Source: Amycolatopsis nalaikhensis
Lineage (GTDB): Bacteria > Actinomycetota > Actinomycetes > Mycobacteriales > Pseudonocardiaceae
DNA: 64,000 bases
Direction of reading: 5' to 3'
NCBI RefSeq assembly: GCF_030264295.1
Contig: NZ_CP127173.1
Span: forward strand, 6,951,501 to 7,015,500
Position 1 is the stretch's first letter; each line of letters begins with the position of its first letter. The position numbers were made by a program, and so were the translations under genes. The notes under the pieces were generated by a model. That model ran no database searches and was not told the origin of the DNA. It worked only from the letters and a program-made list of their open reading frames with translations. Shown in pieces: positions 55,420-63,818 of this stretch.

Positions 55420-55932
55420 ATGACAAAGGCAAACCAGGGCGACGTCGTCGTCGGCGTCGACCATTCGGCGGTCAGCGTGGCCGCCCTGCGCTGGGCGGTG
55501 TCCGAAGCGGCGGTGAGCGGCCGCCAGGTCGTCGCACTGCGCGCGTGGTCGTTCGAGCCGGTCGCCGACCTCGGCGCGGCGGTCGCCGGATCGCCGGAGA
55601 CGGTCGCGGACCGGGAGCGGCGCCGGCTCGACGAAGTCGTCGACCAGGTACGGACCGAGCATCCGGGTGTCGCCGTCCGGGCCGAGCTGGTCGAGCACTC
55701 GGCCCCGGTGGCGCTGGAAGAGGCGTCGAAGACCGCGGCGATGCTCGTGCTCGGCAGTCACGGCCGCGGCCGTCTGCTGAAGCTGCTCGTCGGTTCGGTC
55801 GCCGAGCACTGCCTGCGCGAGGCGAGTTGCCCGGTGGTGGTCATCCCGGCACGGACCGTCGTGGAGCCGGAGAAGGAAGCGGCGCCGGAACAGGAACCTG
55901 TGGGCACCTACTACCCGGGCCCGCTGCTGTGA
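55420..55932 (+). CDS. Universal stress protein, single domain
   Basis: 170 aa. VVVGVDHSAVSVAALRWA at the start and VLGSHGRGRLLKLLVGSV (G-2x-G-9x-G(S)) near 108-125. The C-terminal tail is extended and charged (EPEKEAAPEQEPVGTYYPG). Good AGGAGAAGG ribosome binding site. Located between the Rv1733c-like and CBS-BON genes. Confidence 0.9.
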   Translation: MTKANQGDVVVGVDHSAVSVAALRWAVSEAAVSGRQVVALRAWSFEPVADLGAAVAGSPETVADRERRRLDEVVDQVRTEHPGVAVRAELVEHSAPVALEEASKTAAMLVLGSHGRGRLLKLLVGSVAEHCLREASCPVVVIPARTVVEPEKEAAPEQEPVGTYYPGPLL

Positions 55933-55933
55933 C

Positions 55934-55977
55934 AACCGGGGCTTCGCCCCGGGCCGGGGGCTCCGCCACCCGGACCC
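55934..55977. repeat. Double hairpin element
   Basis: Two consecutive hairpins, CCGGGGCTTCGCCCCGG followed by CCGGGGGCTCCGCCACCCGG, then CCCCC. GGGCTTCGCCC-type elements are common intergenic repeats in actinobacteria; here it may act as an attenuator between the USP and CBS-BON genes. Confidence 0.6.
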
Positions 55978-56006
55978 CCAAACAGAAGGATGTGAAGGAG
56001 GCCAAG

Positions 56007-56705
56007 ATGCCCAGTCGCCGCAAAGTGGGTCCGGTCATGACGACCGAAGTCACCACCGTGGGCCCGGACACGCCGTTCAAGGCGGTGGCGCTCCTGCTGG
56101 CCACCTGGAACATCAGCGGCGCTCCCGTGGTCGACGACGACGGGCTCGTCCTCGGCGTCGTCTCCCAAGGCGATCTGCTCGAGCGGGAGGCCCCGCACGG
56201 CTTGCTCAAGCCCGGCTCCCGGCAAGCGAAGCGGAAGGCGGGAGCGGCGTTCGTCGCCGACCTGATGACGAAGCCGGCGATCACCGTCCGGGCGGACGAC
56301 GACGTCACGGTGGCCGCGAAACTGCTGGAGGAGCACCACTTCCACCGCCTGCCGGTGGTGGACGACGAGGGCAAGCTCGTCGGCGTGGTCTCCCGCTCGG
56401 ACCTGCTCCGGGTCTTCTTGCGGACCGACCGCGAGATCCGGGACGAGGTCCGTGACGAGGTGCTGCTGCGGGAGATGGCCATGGACCCGGCGTCTCTGTA
56501 TGTTTCCGTGCACAACGGCATCGTGACGCTCAACGGCACGGTCGAGCGGGAGAGCATGATCCCGGTGATCGTGGCGCTGATCCGCCGGGTCGACGGGGTC
56601 GTGGAGGTGCGGCACACCCTGAAGGGCCAGTTCGACGACCGGGGCGTGTCCCCGGTGCCGCCGGGGCCGGTCGGGATCCTGAGCTCGCGCAAGCCGCACA
56701 ACTGA
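56007..56705 (+). CDS. CBS-pair protein with C-terminal BON domain
   Basis: 232 aa. CBS repeat 1 starts VGPVMTTEVTTVGPDT; repeat 2 starts VADLMTKPAITVRAD with HFHRLPVVDDEGKLVGVV. A charged linker (RTDREIRDEVRDEVLLREM) leads to the BON domain (LYVSVHNGIVTLNGTV ... GVVEVRHTL). The ATG at 56007 follows AAGGAGG. Followed by a very strong terminator. Confidence 0.92.
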   Translation: MPSRRKVGPVMTTEVTTVGPDTPFKAVALLLATWNISGAPVVDDDGLVLGVVSQGDLLEREAPHGLLKPGSRQAKRKAGAAFVADLMTKPAITVRADDDVTVAAKLLEEHHFHRLPVVDDEGKLVGVVSRSDLLRVFLRTDREIRDEVRDEVLLREMAMDPASLYVSVHNGIVTLNGTVERESMIPVIVALIRRVDGVVEVRHTLKGQFDDRGVSPVPPGPVGILSSRKPHN

Positions 56706-56711
56706 GGCACA

Positions 56712-56752
56712 CCGAAGCGGCCACCGTCCGGAATGGACGGTGGCCGCTTCGG
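56712..56752. terminator. Strong bidirectional stem-loop terminator
   Basis: A perfect 18-bp stem (CCGAAGCGGCCACCGTCC at 56712-56729, complement at 56735-56752) with a 5-base loop, between the convergent CBS-BON and alcohol dehydrogenase genes. Confidence 0.9.
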
Positions 56753-56759
56753 TTCGCGA

Positions 56760-57797
56760 TCAGCCGCGGAACAGGGCGACCTTCAGCGCGTTGCTGTCCT
56801 GTGGGTGGGCGAAGACGTCGTAGGCCTCGTCCATCTCGTCGAGCCCGAACCGGTGCGTGATGAACCGGCTCGTGTCCAGCCGGCCCGCCGCGAGCATCCG
56901 CAGCAGCATCGGCGTGCTGGAGGTGTCTACCAGCCCGGTGGTGATGGTGACGTTCTTGATCCACAGCTGTTCGAGGTGCAGCGTCGCCGGGGCGCCGTGC
57001 ACGCCGACGTTCGCCACATGGCCGCCCGGGCGGACCAGCTTCGTGCACAGCTCGAACGTCTCCGGAATGCCGACCGCTTCGATGGCGACATCCGCCCCGA
57101 GCCCGCCACTGGCTTCGGCCACCGCGGCGCCCGCGTCGCCGGGCTGCACCATCAGGTCGGCGCCGAACGACTTCGCCGCGTCGAGCCGGGCCGGTTCCCG
57201 GTCGACCACGATGATCGTGCTGGGCGAGAACAGCTGGGCGTTCGTGATCGCGGCCAGCCCGATCGGCCCCGCGCCGACGATCACCACGGTGTCGCCCGGC
57301 TTGACGCCGCCGTTGCGGACGCCGACCTCGTAGGACGTCGGGACGATGTCAGCCAGCATCAGCGCGGATTCGTCGCTCACTCCGGAGGGCAGCACGTAGG
57401 CCGAGGTGTCGGCGAACGGGACGCGCGCGTATTCGGCCTGGACGCCGTCGGTCGTGTGGCCGAGGATCCAGCCTCCGCCGCCGAGGCACTGGCCGTAGGC
57501 GGCTTGCCGGCAGTATTCGCACCGGCCGCATGCGGAGATGCAGGACACCAGGACCTTGTCGCCGGCCTTCACGGTGGTGACGGCGGAGCCGGTCTCGACG
57601 ATCGTGCCGACCGCTTCGTGACCGAGGATCCGGCCGCGTTCGACCTCGGGCACGTCGCCCTTGAGGATGTGCAGGTCGGTGCCGCAGATGGTGACCGCGT
57701 CGACCCGGACGATCGCGTCGGTGGGCGCGGTGAGCTCGGGGTCGGCGTGGTCGGTCCAGCTGCGCCGGCCGGGACCGTCGTAGACGAGTGCCTTCAT
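56760..57797 (-). CDS. Zinc-dependent medium-chain alcohol dehydrogenase
   Basis: 345 aa. Catalytic zinc ligands in TICGTDLH and GHEAVG; structural zinc Cys in SCISACGRCEYC and a following Cys; cofactor loop GAGPIGLAA. The opening MKALVYDGPGRRSW and length fit the isopropanol/formaldehyde-dehydrogenase-like group that can regenerate NAD(P)+ by reducing an aldehyde or ketone. GAAGGAG precedes the ATG. Substrate unknown. Confidence 0.9.
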   Translation of the reverse strand: MKALVYDGPGRRSWTDHADPELTAPTDAIVRVDAVTICGTDLHILKGDVPEVERGRILGHEAVGTIVETGSAVTTVKAGDKVLVSCISACGRCEYCRQAAYGQCLGGGGWILGHTTDGVQAEYARVPFADTSAYVLPSGVSDESALMLADIVPTSYEVGVRNGGVKPGDTVVIVGAGPIGLAAITNAQLFSPSTIIVVDREPARLDAAKSFGADLMVQPGDAGAAVAEASGGLGADVAIEAVGIPETFELCTKLVRPGGHVANVGVHGAPATLHLEQLWIKNVTITTGLVDTSSTPMLLRMLAAGRLDTSRFITHRFGLDEMDEAYDVFAHPQDSNALKVALFRG

Positions 57798-57827
57798 TTC
57801 TTCTCCTTCTTTCCTCGGGCAGCGGGA

Positions 57828-57857
57828 ACGGGCGCCCGCCGGTCGGCGGGCGCCCGT
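57828..57857 (-). terminator. Stem-loop terminator after the DoxX-like gene
   Basis: A perfect 13-bp stem (ACGGGCGCCCGCC at 57828-57840, complement at 57845-57857) with a 4-base loop, 14 bp beyond the stop of the minus-strand DoxX-like gene and before the alcohol dehydrogenase start. Confidence 0.75.
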
Positions 57858-57870
57858 GGAACGGATCGCG

Positions 57871-58467
57871 TCAGCGCAGCCACGTGCGCTCGCCGACGGC
57901 GTCGGCCCAGCGGCGGCCGAGTCCCCAGGTGTGCCCGGCCGAGGCGGCGGCGAGCGCGATGAGGACGAGCGCGTAGATGATGTGATAGTCGATGACCGGG
58001 TTGGTGGAGTGCGTTGCCTCACCGGTGCTCATGCTCTGCGCGAACGGCCACTCGGCGGCCCACATCATGAGCATCATCAGCGAGCCGGCGACGGCGCTCA
58101 GCCGCAGCCCGATCCCGGCGATCACGGCGATGCCGATGGCGCCCAGGCCGAGCATGAACAGCCAGTCGGCCCACCAGGTGCCCGCCCAGGTGTGGAACAT
58201 CGACTCGAACGGGCCGACGTGCACGCCGCTCAGGAAGCCCTTGGTCGGCGAACCGCCGTTGAGCCAGGCGCCCTTCGACGGGGTCGCGTAGCCCAGGCCG
58301 AATAGCTTGTCCAGGAACGCCCACAGGAACACGAACCCGGTCGCGATCCGCAGGACGGCCAGGGACTTCCCGGCGGTCGTGGGCTCGGCGACGAAGTCGG
58401 CGACCGGCGCCGGTTCGGTGGCCCGGTGGCCCGAGGTGGTCTTCTTTTCTTCCGGTCGGATGGACAT
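57871..58467 (-). CDS. DoxX-family membrane protein
   Basis: 198 aa with four membrane helices (about 35-52, 93-115, 120-140, 158-178). LRIATGFVFLWAFLDKLFGLGY and NGGSPTKGFL match DoxX/DoxD-like proteins, related to the small subunit of thiosulfate:quinone oxidoreductase. The hydrophilic N terminus is Glu/Thr-rich. The start at 58467 (MSIRPEEKKTTSG) has GGAGG upstream. Divergent from a USP with two DosR-like boxes between. Confidence 0.85.
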   Translation of the reverse strand: MSIRPEEKKTTSGHRATEPAPVADFVAEPTTAGKSLAVLRIATGFVFLWAFLDKLFGLGYATPSKGAWLNGGSPTKGFLSGVHVGPFESMFHTWAGTWWADWLFMLGLGAIGIAVIAGIGLRLSAVAGSLMMLMMWAAEWPFAQSMSTGEATHSTNPVIDYHIIYALVLIALAAASAGHTWGLGRRWADAVGERTWLR

Positions 58468-58529
58468 GGGGAAACCTCCGTTCTTTTCGGTGCTGCGCTC
58501 AGTTTCGGCCCGCACCGCGGGAATTTCTG

Positions 58530-58602
58530 GGGTCGAAGGTCCCCGGCCGGGAGGCCCTTGGCCGCCGGTTCCCGAGGACCGCGCGGAATGGACCGAAGTC
58601 CC
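58530..58602. promoter_or_regulatory. Two DosR-like boxes between the DoxX-like gene and a USP
   Basis: Box 1 at 58530-58543 (complement GGGACCTTCGACCC, 11 of 14), 62 bp from the DoxX-like start. Box 2 at 58589-58602 (complement GGGACTTCGGTCCA, 11 of 14), 75 bp from the USP start. A weaker GAGGCCCTTGGCCG lies between them. Confidence 0.6.
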
Positions 58603-58677
58603 TCCGAACCGGGCCGGAAGCCTCGTGCCGGGAGCGGCTTCGGCCGCTTGACTTCCCCGTGGTGAAAGGAGATTCGG

Positions 58678-59514
58678 ATGAGCGGCTCGGAACTGGTGGT
58701 CGGTGTGGACGGTTCGGCCGGAGCACTCGCGGCGGTCCGGTGGGCTGCCCGCGTGGCGCGGGAGCGCAGGCGTGGCCTGCGCCTGGTCCACGCGCTCCCG
58801 GAACTGCCCGCGCCCTACCCGAGGGCCGACCCAACGTACGAGCAGCTGCTGGAGGCGGCCGCGGGGCAGGGCCGGACCATGCTCGCCGAGGCTCGTGCCG
58901 CGGCTTCGGAGGTCGAGGCGAAGACGGTGCTGCGGCCTGAACGGCCCGCGGACGCCTTGGTCGCCGAGTCCGCCGACGCGGCGATGCTCGTGCTCGGCAC
59001 ACCGGGACTTCGGCCGCTGGGCCGGATCCTGCTCGGGTCGGTCACGGTGGCCCTGACCGCGCACGCGCACTGCCCAGTGGCCTTGATCCGTCCGCACGTG
59101 GGGGAAGATGAAGCGCCCGCCGAGGGACCGGTGGTGGTCGGCGTCGACGGAAGCCCGGCGAGCGAGGAGGCCATCGCGACCGCGTTCGAGGAGGCGTCCT
59201 GGCGCGGTGCCCGGCTGATCGCGGTGCACTGCCGCCACGACGGCTGGTGGGCTGCGGACGAATACGGGCGGGAACTGCTCGCCCAGCGCCTGGCCGGCTG
59301 GCAGGAGAAGTACCCGGACGTGGCGGTGGACCGCGAGGTCGTGGCCGGCCGGGCGCCCGAGCGGCTGCTGGACTTCGCCGACCGGGCACAGCTGCTGGTC
59401 GTCGGCAGCCGGGGCCGGGGCGGCTTCAGCGGCCTGGCTCTCGGGTCGACGAGCCAGGCGCTGATGTCCTACGCACTCTGCCCGGTGGTGGTGGCGCGTC
59501 CACGCGCGAAGTAG
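58678..59514 (+). CDS. Universal stress protein, two USP domains
   Basis: 278 aa. Domain 1: LVVGVDGSAGALAAVRWA with VLGTPGLRPLGRILLGSV. Domain 2: VVGVDGSPASEEAIATA with VVGSRGRGGFSGLALGSTS, the intact ATP-binding motif. Its 3' end overlaps the convergent 59469 gene by 46 bp. Confidence 0.92.
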   Translation: MSGSELVVGVDGSAGALAAVRWAARVARERRRGLRLVHALPELPAPYPRADPTYEQLLEAAAGQGRTMLAEARAAASEVEAKTVLRPERPADALVAESADAAMLVLGTPGLRPLGRILLGSVTVALTAHAHCPVALIRPHVGEDEAPAEGPVVVGVDGSPASEEAIATAFEEASWRGARLIAVHCRHDGWWAADEYGRELLAQRLAGWQEKYPDVAVDREVVAGRAPERLLDFADRAQLLVVGSRGRGGFSGLALGSTSQALMSYALCPVVVARPRAK

Positions 59515-59705
59515 AGCACCGGGCCGACGAAGTTCACCCCGATCACGAGAGCCCACAGCCACTTCGGGCCGCGGACCTGCGTGGCCGGCCGGTGCGCGAG
59601 ATCCCACCACGCGGCCGCGGCGAGCAGCAGCTGGACGCTCGCGGCGAGGCGGATCCCGCCGCGCTGCCGGGAACTCAGGTCGTGCCACCGCTTGTGCCGG
59701 GTCAT
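59469..59705 (-). CDS. Small two-helix membrane protein, PLDc_N-like
   Basis: 78 aa. Two hydrophobic helices (about 19-37 and 48-68) separated by AHRPATQVRGPKWLWAL. The WALVIGVNFVGPVLYFARG segment is typical of the phospholipase D/cardiolipin synthase N-terminal family found as stand-alone small proteins in actinobacteria. GGAGAAG precedes the ATG. Divergent from the CBS-BON gene with a DosR-like box between. Confidence 0.75.
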   Translation of the reverse strand: MTRHKRWHDLSSRQRGGIRLAASVQLLLAAAAWWDLAHRPATQVRGPKWLWALVIGVNFVGPVLYFARGRATTTGQSA

Positions 59706-59761
59706 GGCTTCTCCTTCCGATCGGCTCTGTCCAGGCAAAGCCATCCGCGGGCCCGGGCAAA

Positions 59762-59775
59762 GGGGCGAAAGACCT
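59762..59775. promoter_or_regulatory. DosR-like box upstream of a CBS-BON gene
   Basis: GGGGCGAAAGACCT, 10 of 14 matches, 57 bp from the small membrane-protein start and 81 bp from the CBS-BON start. Confidence 0.5.
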
Positions 59776-59855
59776 CTCGGCCGGGGACCGTTGCCCGCAG
59801 CCCGGCGGTGACGCGGATTCGTAACGTGAAGAGAACCGTCCGACGGAGGTGTGTG

Positions 59856-60518
59856 ATGCGCGGTCCGCAGGTTTCGGATCTGATGACGTGTCCGGTCGTG
59901 ACCGCCGGTCCCGGGACGACGTTCAAGGAGCTCGTCTCCCTGCTGGCGGAGCACGGCATCGCCGCGATCCCGGTAGTCGACCAACACCGGCGCCCGATCG
60001 GTGTCGTCGACGAAGCGGACCTGCTGGCCCGCCACCGCGGCGACGGCCGCCGCCTCGAGCCGGTCTTCCGGAAGCACCGGGCGTGGACCAAGGCCCAGGG
60101 GCTCACCGCGAGCGAGCTGATGACCCGGCGCGTGCCGACGATCGCCAAGGACGAGCCGGTTGCCGGTGCGGCTCGGCGGCTGGTGGAAGCGAAGCTGCGT
60201 CGCTTGTACGTCGTCGACGGCTCGGGCCGGCTGATCGGCGTCCTCGCCCGCCGGGACGTCCTGTGCGCGTTCCTGCGGCCGGACGAGGAGATCAAGGAGA
60301 TCGTGGAGCGCGACGTGCTGCAGCGGTCGATCTGGGCGGACCCGTCGACGGTCACGGTGCGGGTCGACGACGGCGTCGTGAGCCTGAGCGGGGTGATCGA
60401 CCGGCGCAGCGAGGTGGAGCGCGCGGAGTGGCTGACCGAGGCCGTGCCCGGAGTGGTCGCGGTCCGCAACCGCCTCAAGTACACCCAGGACGACGGCGCG
60501 GCCGCCGGGCTGCGCTGA
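59856..60518 (+). CDS. CBS-pair protein with C-terminal BON domain
   Basis: 220 aa. CBS repeat 1: VSDLMTCPVVTAGPG; repeat 2: ASELMTRRVPTIAKDE with LRRLYVVDGSGRLIGVL. The linker FLRPDEEIKEIVERDVLQR leads to the BON domain (STVTVRVDDGVVSLSGVI ... GVVAVRNRL). The ATG at 59856 follows GGAGG. It lies 10 bp before the flavoprotein gene. Confidence 0.92.
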   Translation: MRGPQVSDLMTCPVVTAGPGTTFKELVSLLAEHGIAAIPVVDQHRRPIGVVDEADLLARHRGDGRRLEPVFRKHRAWTKAQGLTASELMTRRVPTIAKDEPVAGAARRLVEAKLRRLYVVDGSGRLIGVLARRDVLCAFLRPDEEIKEIVERDVLQRSIWADPSTVTVRVDDGVVSLSGVIDRRSEVERAEWLTEAVPGVVAVRNRLKYTQDDGAAAGLR

Positions 60519-60528
60519 GGGGACGACG

Positions 60529-61773
60529 GTGAAACGCATCGTCGTCCTCGGCGGGGGAACCGGGGGAACGCTCGCGGCGAACCGCCTGTACCGCGACTTC
60601 GGCGAGGGCGCGCAGATCACCGTCGTCGATCGGGACGACGACCACGTCTACCAGCCGGGCCTGCTGTTCGTGCCGTTCGGGATGGCTGACGCCGGTGACC
60701 TCGTCCGGTCTCGTCCCCGGCAGCTGGCCGACGGGACCGGCTACCACCGCAGCGAGGTCGAGTGCGTCGATGTCGACGCCGATCGCGTGCACCTGGCCGA
60801 CGGGACCGTGCTCCGCTACGACGCGCTCGTGATCGCCACCGGAGCGCGGCTCGTGCCGGAGAGGAGCGAAGGGCTCACCGGGCCGGGCTGGCGTTCCCAC
60901 GTCGACACGTTCTACGACCTCGACGGCGCGGTGGGCCTGGCTTCGGCGCTGGCGGCGTTCGACGGCGGCCGCCTGGTGGTCGACGTCCTCGGGCTCCCGG
61001 TCAAGTGTCCGGTCGCCCCGCTCGAGTTCTGCCTCCTCGCCGACTGGTTCTTCACCGGACGCGGCGTCCGGGACCGGGTCGAGCTGACCTGTGTGACGCC
61101 GCTGGGTGCCGCGTTCGACGAGCCGGTGGCCGCCCGGGTGTTCGCGGAGTTGCTGGCGGCGAAGAACATCGAGCTGGTGACCGGCTTCGCCACCGGCGAG
61201 GTCGACGGCACCGCCCGGCGACTGGTGTCCGCCGACGGCCGCGAGGTCGCCTTCGATCAGGCGGTGGTCGTCCCGCTGCACGCTGGCGCGTCCTATGTGG
61301 ACCACTCACCCAGCCTGGGTGACGAGCGCGGGTTCGTCCGCGCCGACGAGCACACGTTGCGTGCCGAGGTGAAGGACAACATCTTCGTCATTGGGGACGC
61401 CGCGGCGCTGCCGGCCGTCAAGGCCGCCTCGGTCACGTACTTCGAGAGCGAAGTGCTGGCCCGCAACGTCGGGCAGTTCCTGGACAGCAGGCCGCTCGAC
61501 GCGAGTTTCGACGGGCACGCCACCTGTTTCGTCGAGAGTGGCTTCGGCAAGGCCCTGCTTTTGGACTTCGACTACGAAACCGAGCCGCTTCCCGGTCGCT
61601 TCCCGGCGGACACGGGACTGCCATTGCTCAAGGAGTCGCGGCTCAACCACCTCGGGAAGCTGCTTTCCTCGTGGTTCTACTGGCACAGCCTGCTGCCCGG
61701 CCGTGACCTCCCCGGCCTGCCGAGCGCGATGTCGCGTGCGGGCAAGCAGTTCCCGGAACCCGCGGGACGCTGA
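60529..61773 (+). CDS. Sulfide:quinone reductase-like FAD oxidoreductase
   Basis: 414 aa. FAD-binding GGGTGGTLAA at residues 7-16, the conserved Cys in LPVKCPVAP (about 162), the second dinucleotide region, and the FAD-closing DNIFVIGDAA (about 284). A further Cys in GHATCFVES is near the usual C-terminal position. The layout fits sulfide:quinone or related type II NADH:quinone oxidoreductases; the Cys set favours sulfide or polysulfide. GTG start 10 bp after the CBS-BON gene. Electrons could enter menaquinone for NarGHI or CydAB. Confidence 0.82.
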   Translation: MKRIVVLGGGTGGTLAANRLYRDFGEGAQITVVDRDDDHVYQPGLLFVPFGMADAGDLVRSRPRQLADGTGYHRSEVECVDVDADRVHLADGTVLRYDALVIATGARLVPERSEGLTGPGWRSHVDTFYDLDGAVGLASALAAFDGGRLVVDVLGLPVKCPVAPLEFCLLADWFFTGRGVRDRVELTCVTPLGAAFDEPVAARVFAELLAAKNIELVTGFATGEVDGTARRLVSADGREVAFDQAVVVPLHAGASYVDHSPSLGDERGFVRADEHTLRAEVKDNIFVIGDAAALPAVKAASVTYFESEVLARNVGQFLDSRPLDASFDGHATCFVESGFGKALLLDFDYETEPLPGRFPADTGLPLLKESRLNHLGKLLSSWFYWHSLLPGRDLPGLPSAMSRAGKQFPEPAGR

Positions 61774-61854
61774 ACACCCGGTTCTCTCCCCGCCGCAGCT
61801 CTTCGGACCACGCGCGCAGCGGCCGGCGTAGGCCGCGTAACGGAAGGAATGAGG

Positions 61855-63714
61855 ATGAAACGACTGTCCCGGGTGGCCGCGGCGGCCACGTTGGCGGTGG
61901 CGATGTCCCTCGGCGTGTCGGCCGGGCCGGTGTTCGCGGCGGAGACCGAAACTCCGGCTGCCGCCGCACCGGCGGCGGATTCCCCGCCACCGTCAGCGCC
62001 GGAAACCCCGACGACGAAACCGGCGCCGACCTCGAGACCGGCGCCGACGACGAAACCGGCGCCGACCACTGAACCGTCTCGGACAGCCAAGCCATCACCC
62101 ACCTCAGTGAAGCCGTCGGAGACGGCGGTGAAGGACCCGCCCTCGTCCGAACCGGTGCCGACGTCGACGCCCAGCACGAGGCCGACGTCGACGACGTCGG
62201 CTTCCGCGCCGCCCGCTGCCGCGGAGGAGCACCCCGACCTTCGGCTGACTGTGGCGTTCGGCCAACCGTCCTACCGGCAGAACGACCCGGTCTGGGCACG
62301 GGTGTCCGTGGTGAACGCCGGCACCGGCACGGCCACCGGCGTCCGGCTGACCGATTCAGGCACCTTGGCGTCCCACACCTGGAACGGTTTCACCGGCATG
62401 TACATCGTCCTGGCGCCGGGGCAGACTGCCGAGGGCAGTACCTGGGCGTACATCGCCGACTTCACGGAAGATGTGGTGCGCCTGCAGGTCGAGGTCACCT
62501 CCGCCGAGCCCGACGCGGAGCCCGCCGACAACTTGGTCACGATCACGGCTCCGCTCACGGTGGTGCGCGGCGGATTCACCGGGATAGCCTACGGCGACTA
62601 CAACCGCAACCACGTGCTCGACCCGGGTGAAGTACTCCCCGGCCTGCGTATCCAGGCCTCGGGTCAGGGCGCCGGATGGTCCGCCGAGACGGTGACCGAC
62701 AGCCAGGGCCGGTTCGCCTTCCACGACCTGCTCGCCGGCACCTGGCACGTCTACCCCAGCTCTCCCGACTGGACTTTCACCTACCCGGCCGTGGAGGTGG
62801 ACGGGGTGAGTGAACCCGAGGTGGTGCTCAGGGGCGAGTACGACATCACCGGGTGGCTCACGGGATCCGCCAGGTTGTCCGCCTCGACTTAGACCGGGGG
62901 CGACACGGCCCGGATGTTCGTCACGGTGGCCAACAGTGGTCGTGGTCCGGTTCCGGGCCTGACCGGGTACTGCTGGACGAATGACTACGCACAACCGATC
63001 GGCCTGGGCGAGCTGGACCCGGCCGGAGCGGGAGCCACTGTCCAGCCCGCGTCCTCGCGGACCTTCGAGATCACCGTCCCGGTCCGGCAGGAGGCTGTCG
63101 TCGCCGGCTACCTGGAGGTCCACTGCCGGGTCCAACCTCCCGGCTACTACGCCGCGGTCGAGGTGACGGCGACCGCCCGGGTGCCCGGCGCCCGGGCGAT
63201 CAAGTCCGTCGGGTACGTCGTCACCCCTGTCTATGGTTGCGGGTGCCATCCGCAGTACGAACGGGTGCCCGGTGTGAAGGTGTATCTGCGCGACCAGGTG
63301 ACCGGAGCGATCGTGGCGCGTGCGGTGAGCGACGCGGAAGGGACGGTGGTGTTCTCCGACCTGCCCGCCGACCGCTACGACGTCGGCATCGTCGGTCCGT
63401 GGCAGGGGCAGTGGGGCCGGACACAGATTTGGCTTGCCCGCGGCAGTGACGACGGCAGCTACTACCGGAACTGGATCGTGATCGTCCCCGGTCCGGACCA
63501 ACCCGATCCGGACGCGGTCCCGCCGACGGCGAAGCCGCCGGCCGGCAAGGCCGGCGTGCTCGCCCGCCCGGCACCTGCCCGGCAGGTCGTCGCGGGGCCG
63601 GGAACCGGTCGGCTCGCCTCGACCGGCGTGGACATCGGCTGGCTCGCCTTGGGCGGGCTGCTGACCTTCGCCGCCGGGGTGTCCCTGATCCTCGGCAGCC
63701 GTCGCCGGACCTGA
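61855..63714 (+). pseudogene. LAxTG wall-anchored secreted protein, interrupted by one in-frame TAG
   Basis: Signal peptide (MKRLSRVAAAATLAVAMSLG ... VFAAE), then a Pro/Thr/Ser-rich stalk (about 30-120), a CARDB-like beta domain (LRLTVAFGQPSYRQNDPVW), and an SdrD-type B domain with a Ca-binding look (GIAYGDYNRNHVLDPGEVLPG). TAG occurs at 62890-62892. The same frame continues with VTVANSGRGPVPG, another B-type domain (VPGVKVYLRDQVTGAI), a linker, and a sortase signal LASTGVD, helix and GSRRRT tail. The second half has no signal peptide or ribosome binding site. The parts fit one 619-residue protein with a single nonsense change or sequencing error. Confidence 0.85.
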
Positions 63715-63728
63715 CGGGGCACGGCAAA

Positions 63729-63774
63729 GGCACCCGCCCGCCGGCACGCCTCGCGTGACCGGTGGGCGGGTGCC
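63729..63774. terminator. Bidirectional stem-loop terminator
   Basis: A 16-bp stem with one G-T pair (GGCACCCGCCC at 63729-63739 with GGGCGGGTGCC at 63764-63774, plus inner CCGG/CCGG). It lies between the wall-protein end and the convergent gene at 63819. Confidence 0.8.
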
Positions 63775-63818
63775 TGAGCACGAACGGCCGCTCCTGCCGG
63801 ATGGTCTCGGCGACGTGG

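Noticed and set aside
62914..63714. Second half of the wall protein as an independent gene
   Set aside because: It is in the same frame as the first half, lacks a ribosome binding site and signal peptide, and begins in mid-domain; better seen as one gene with a stop.
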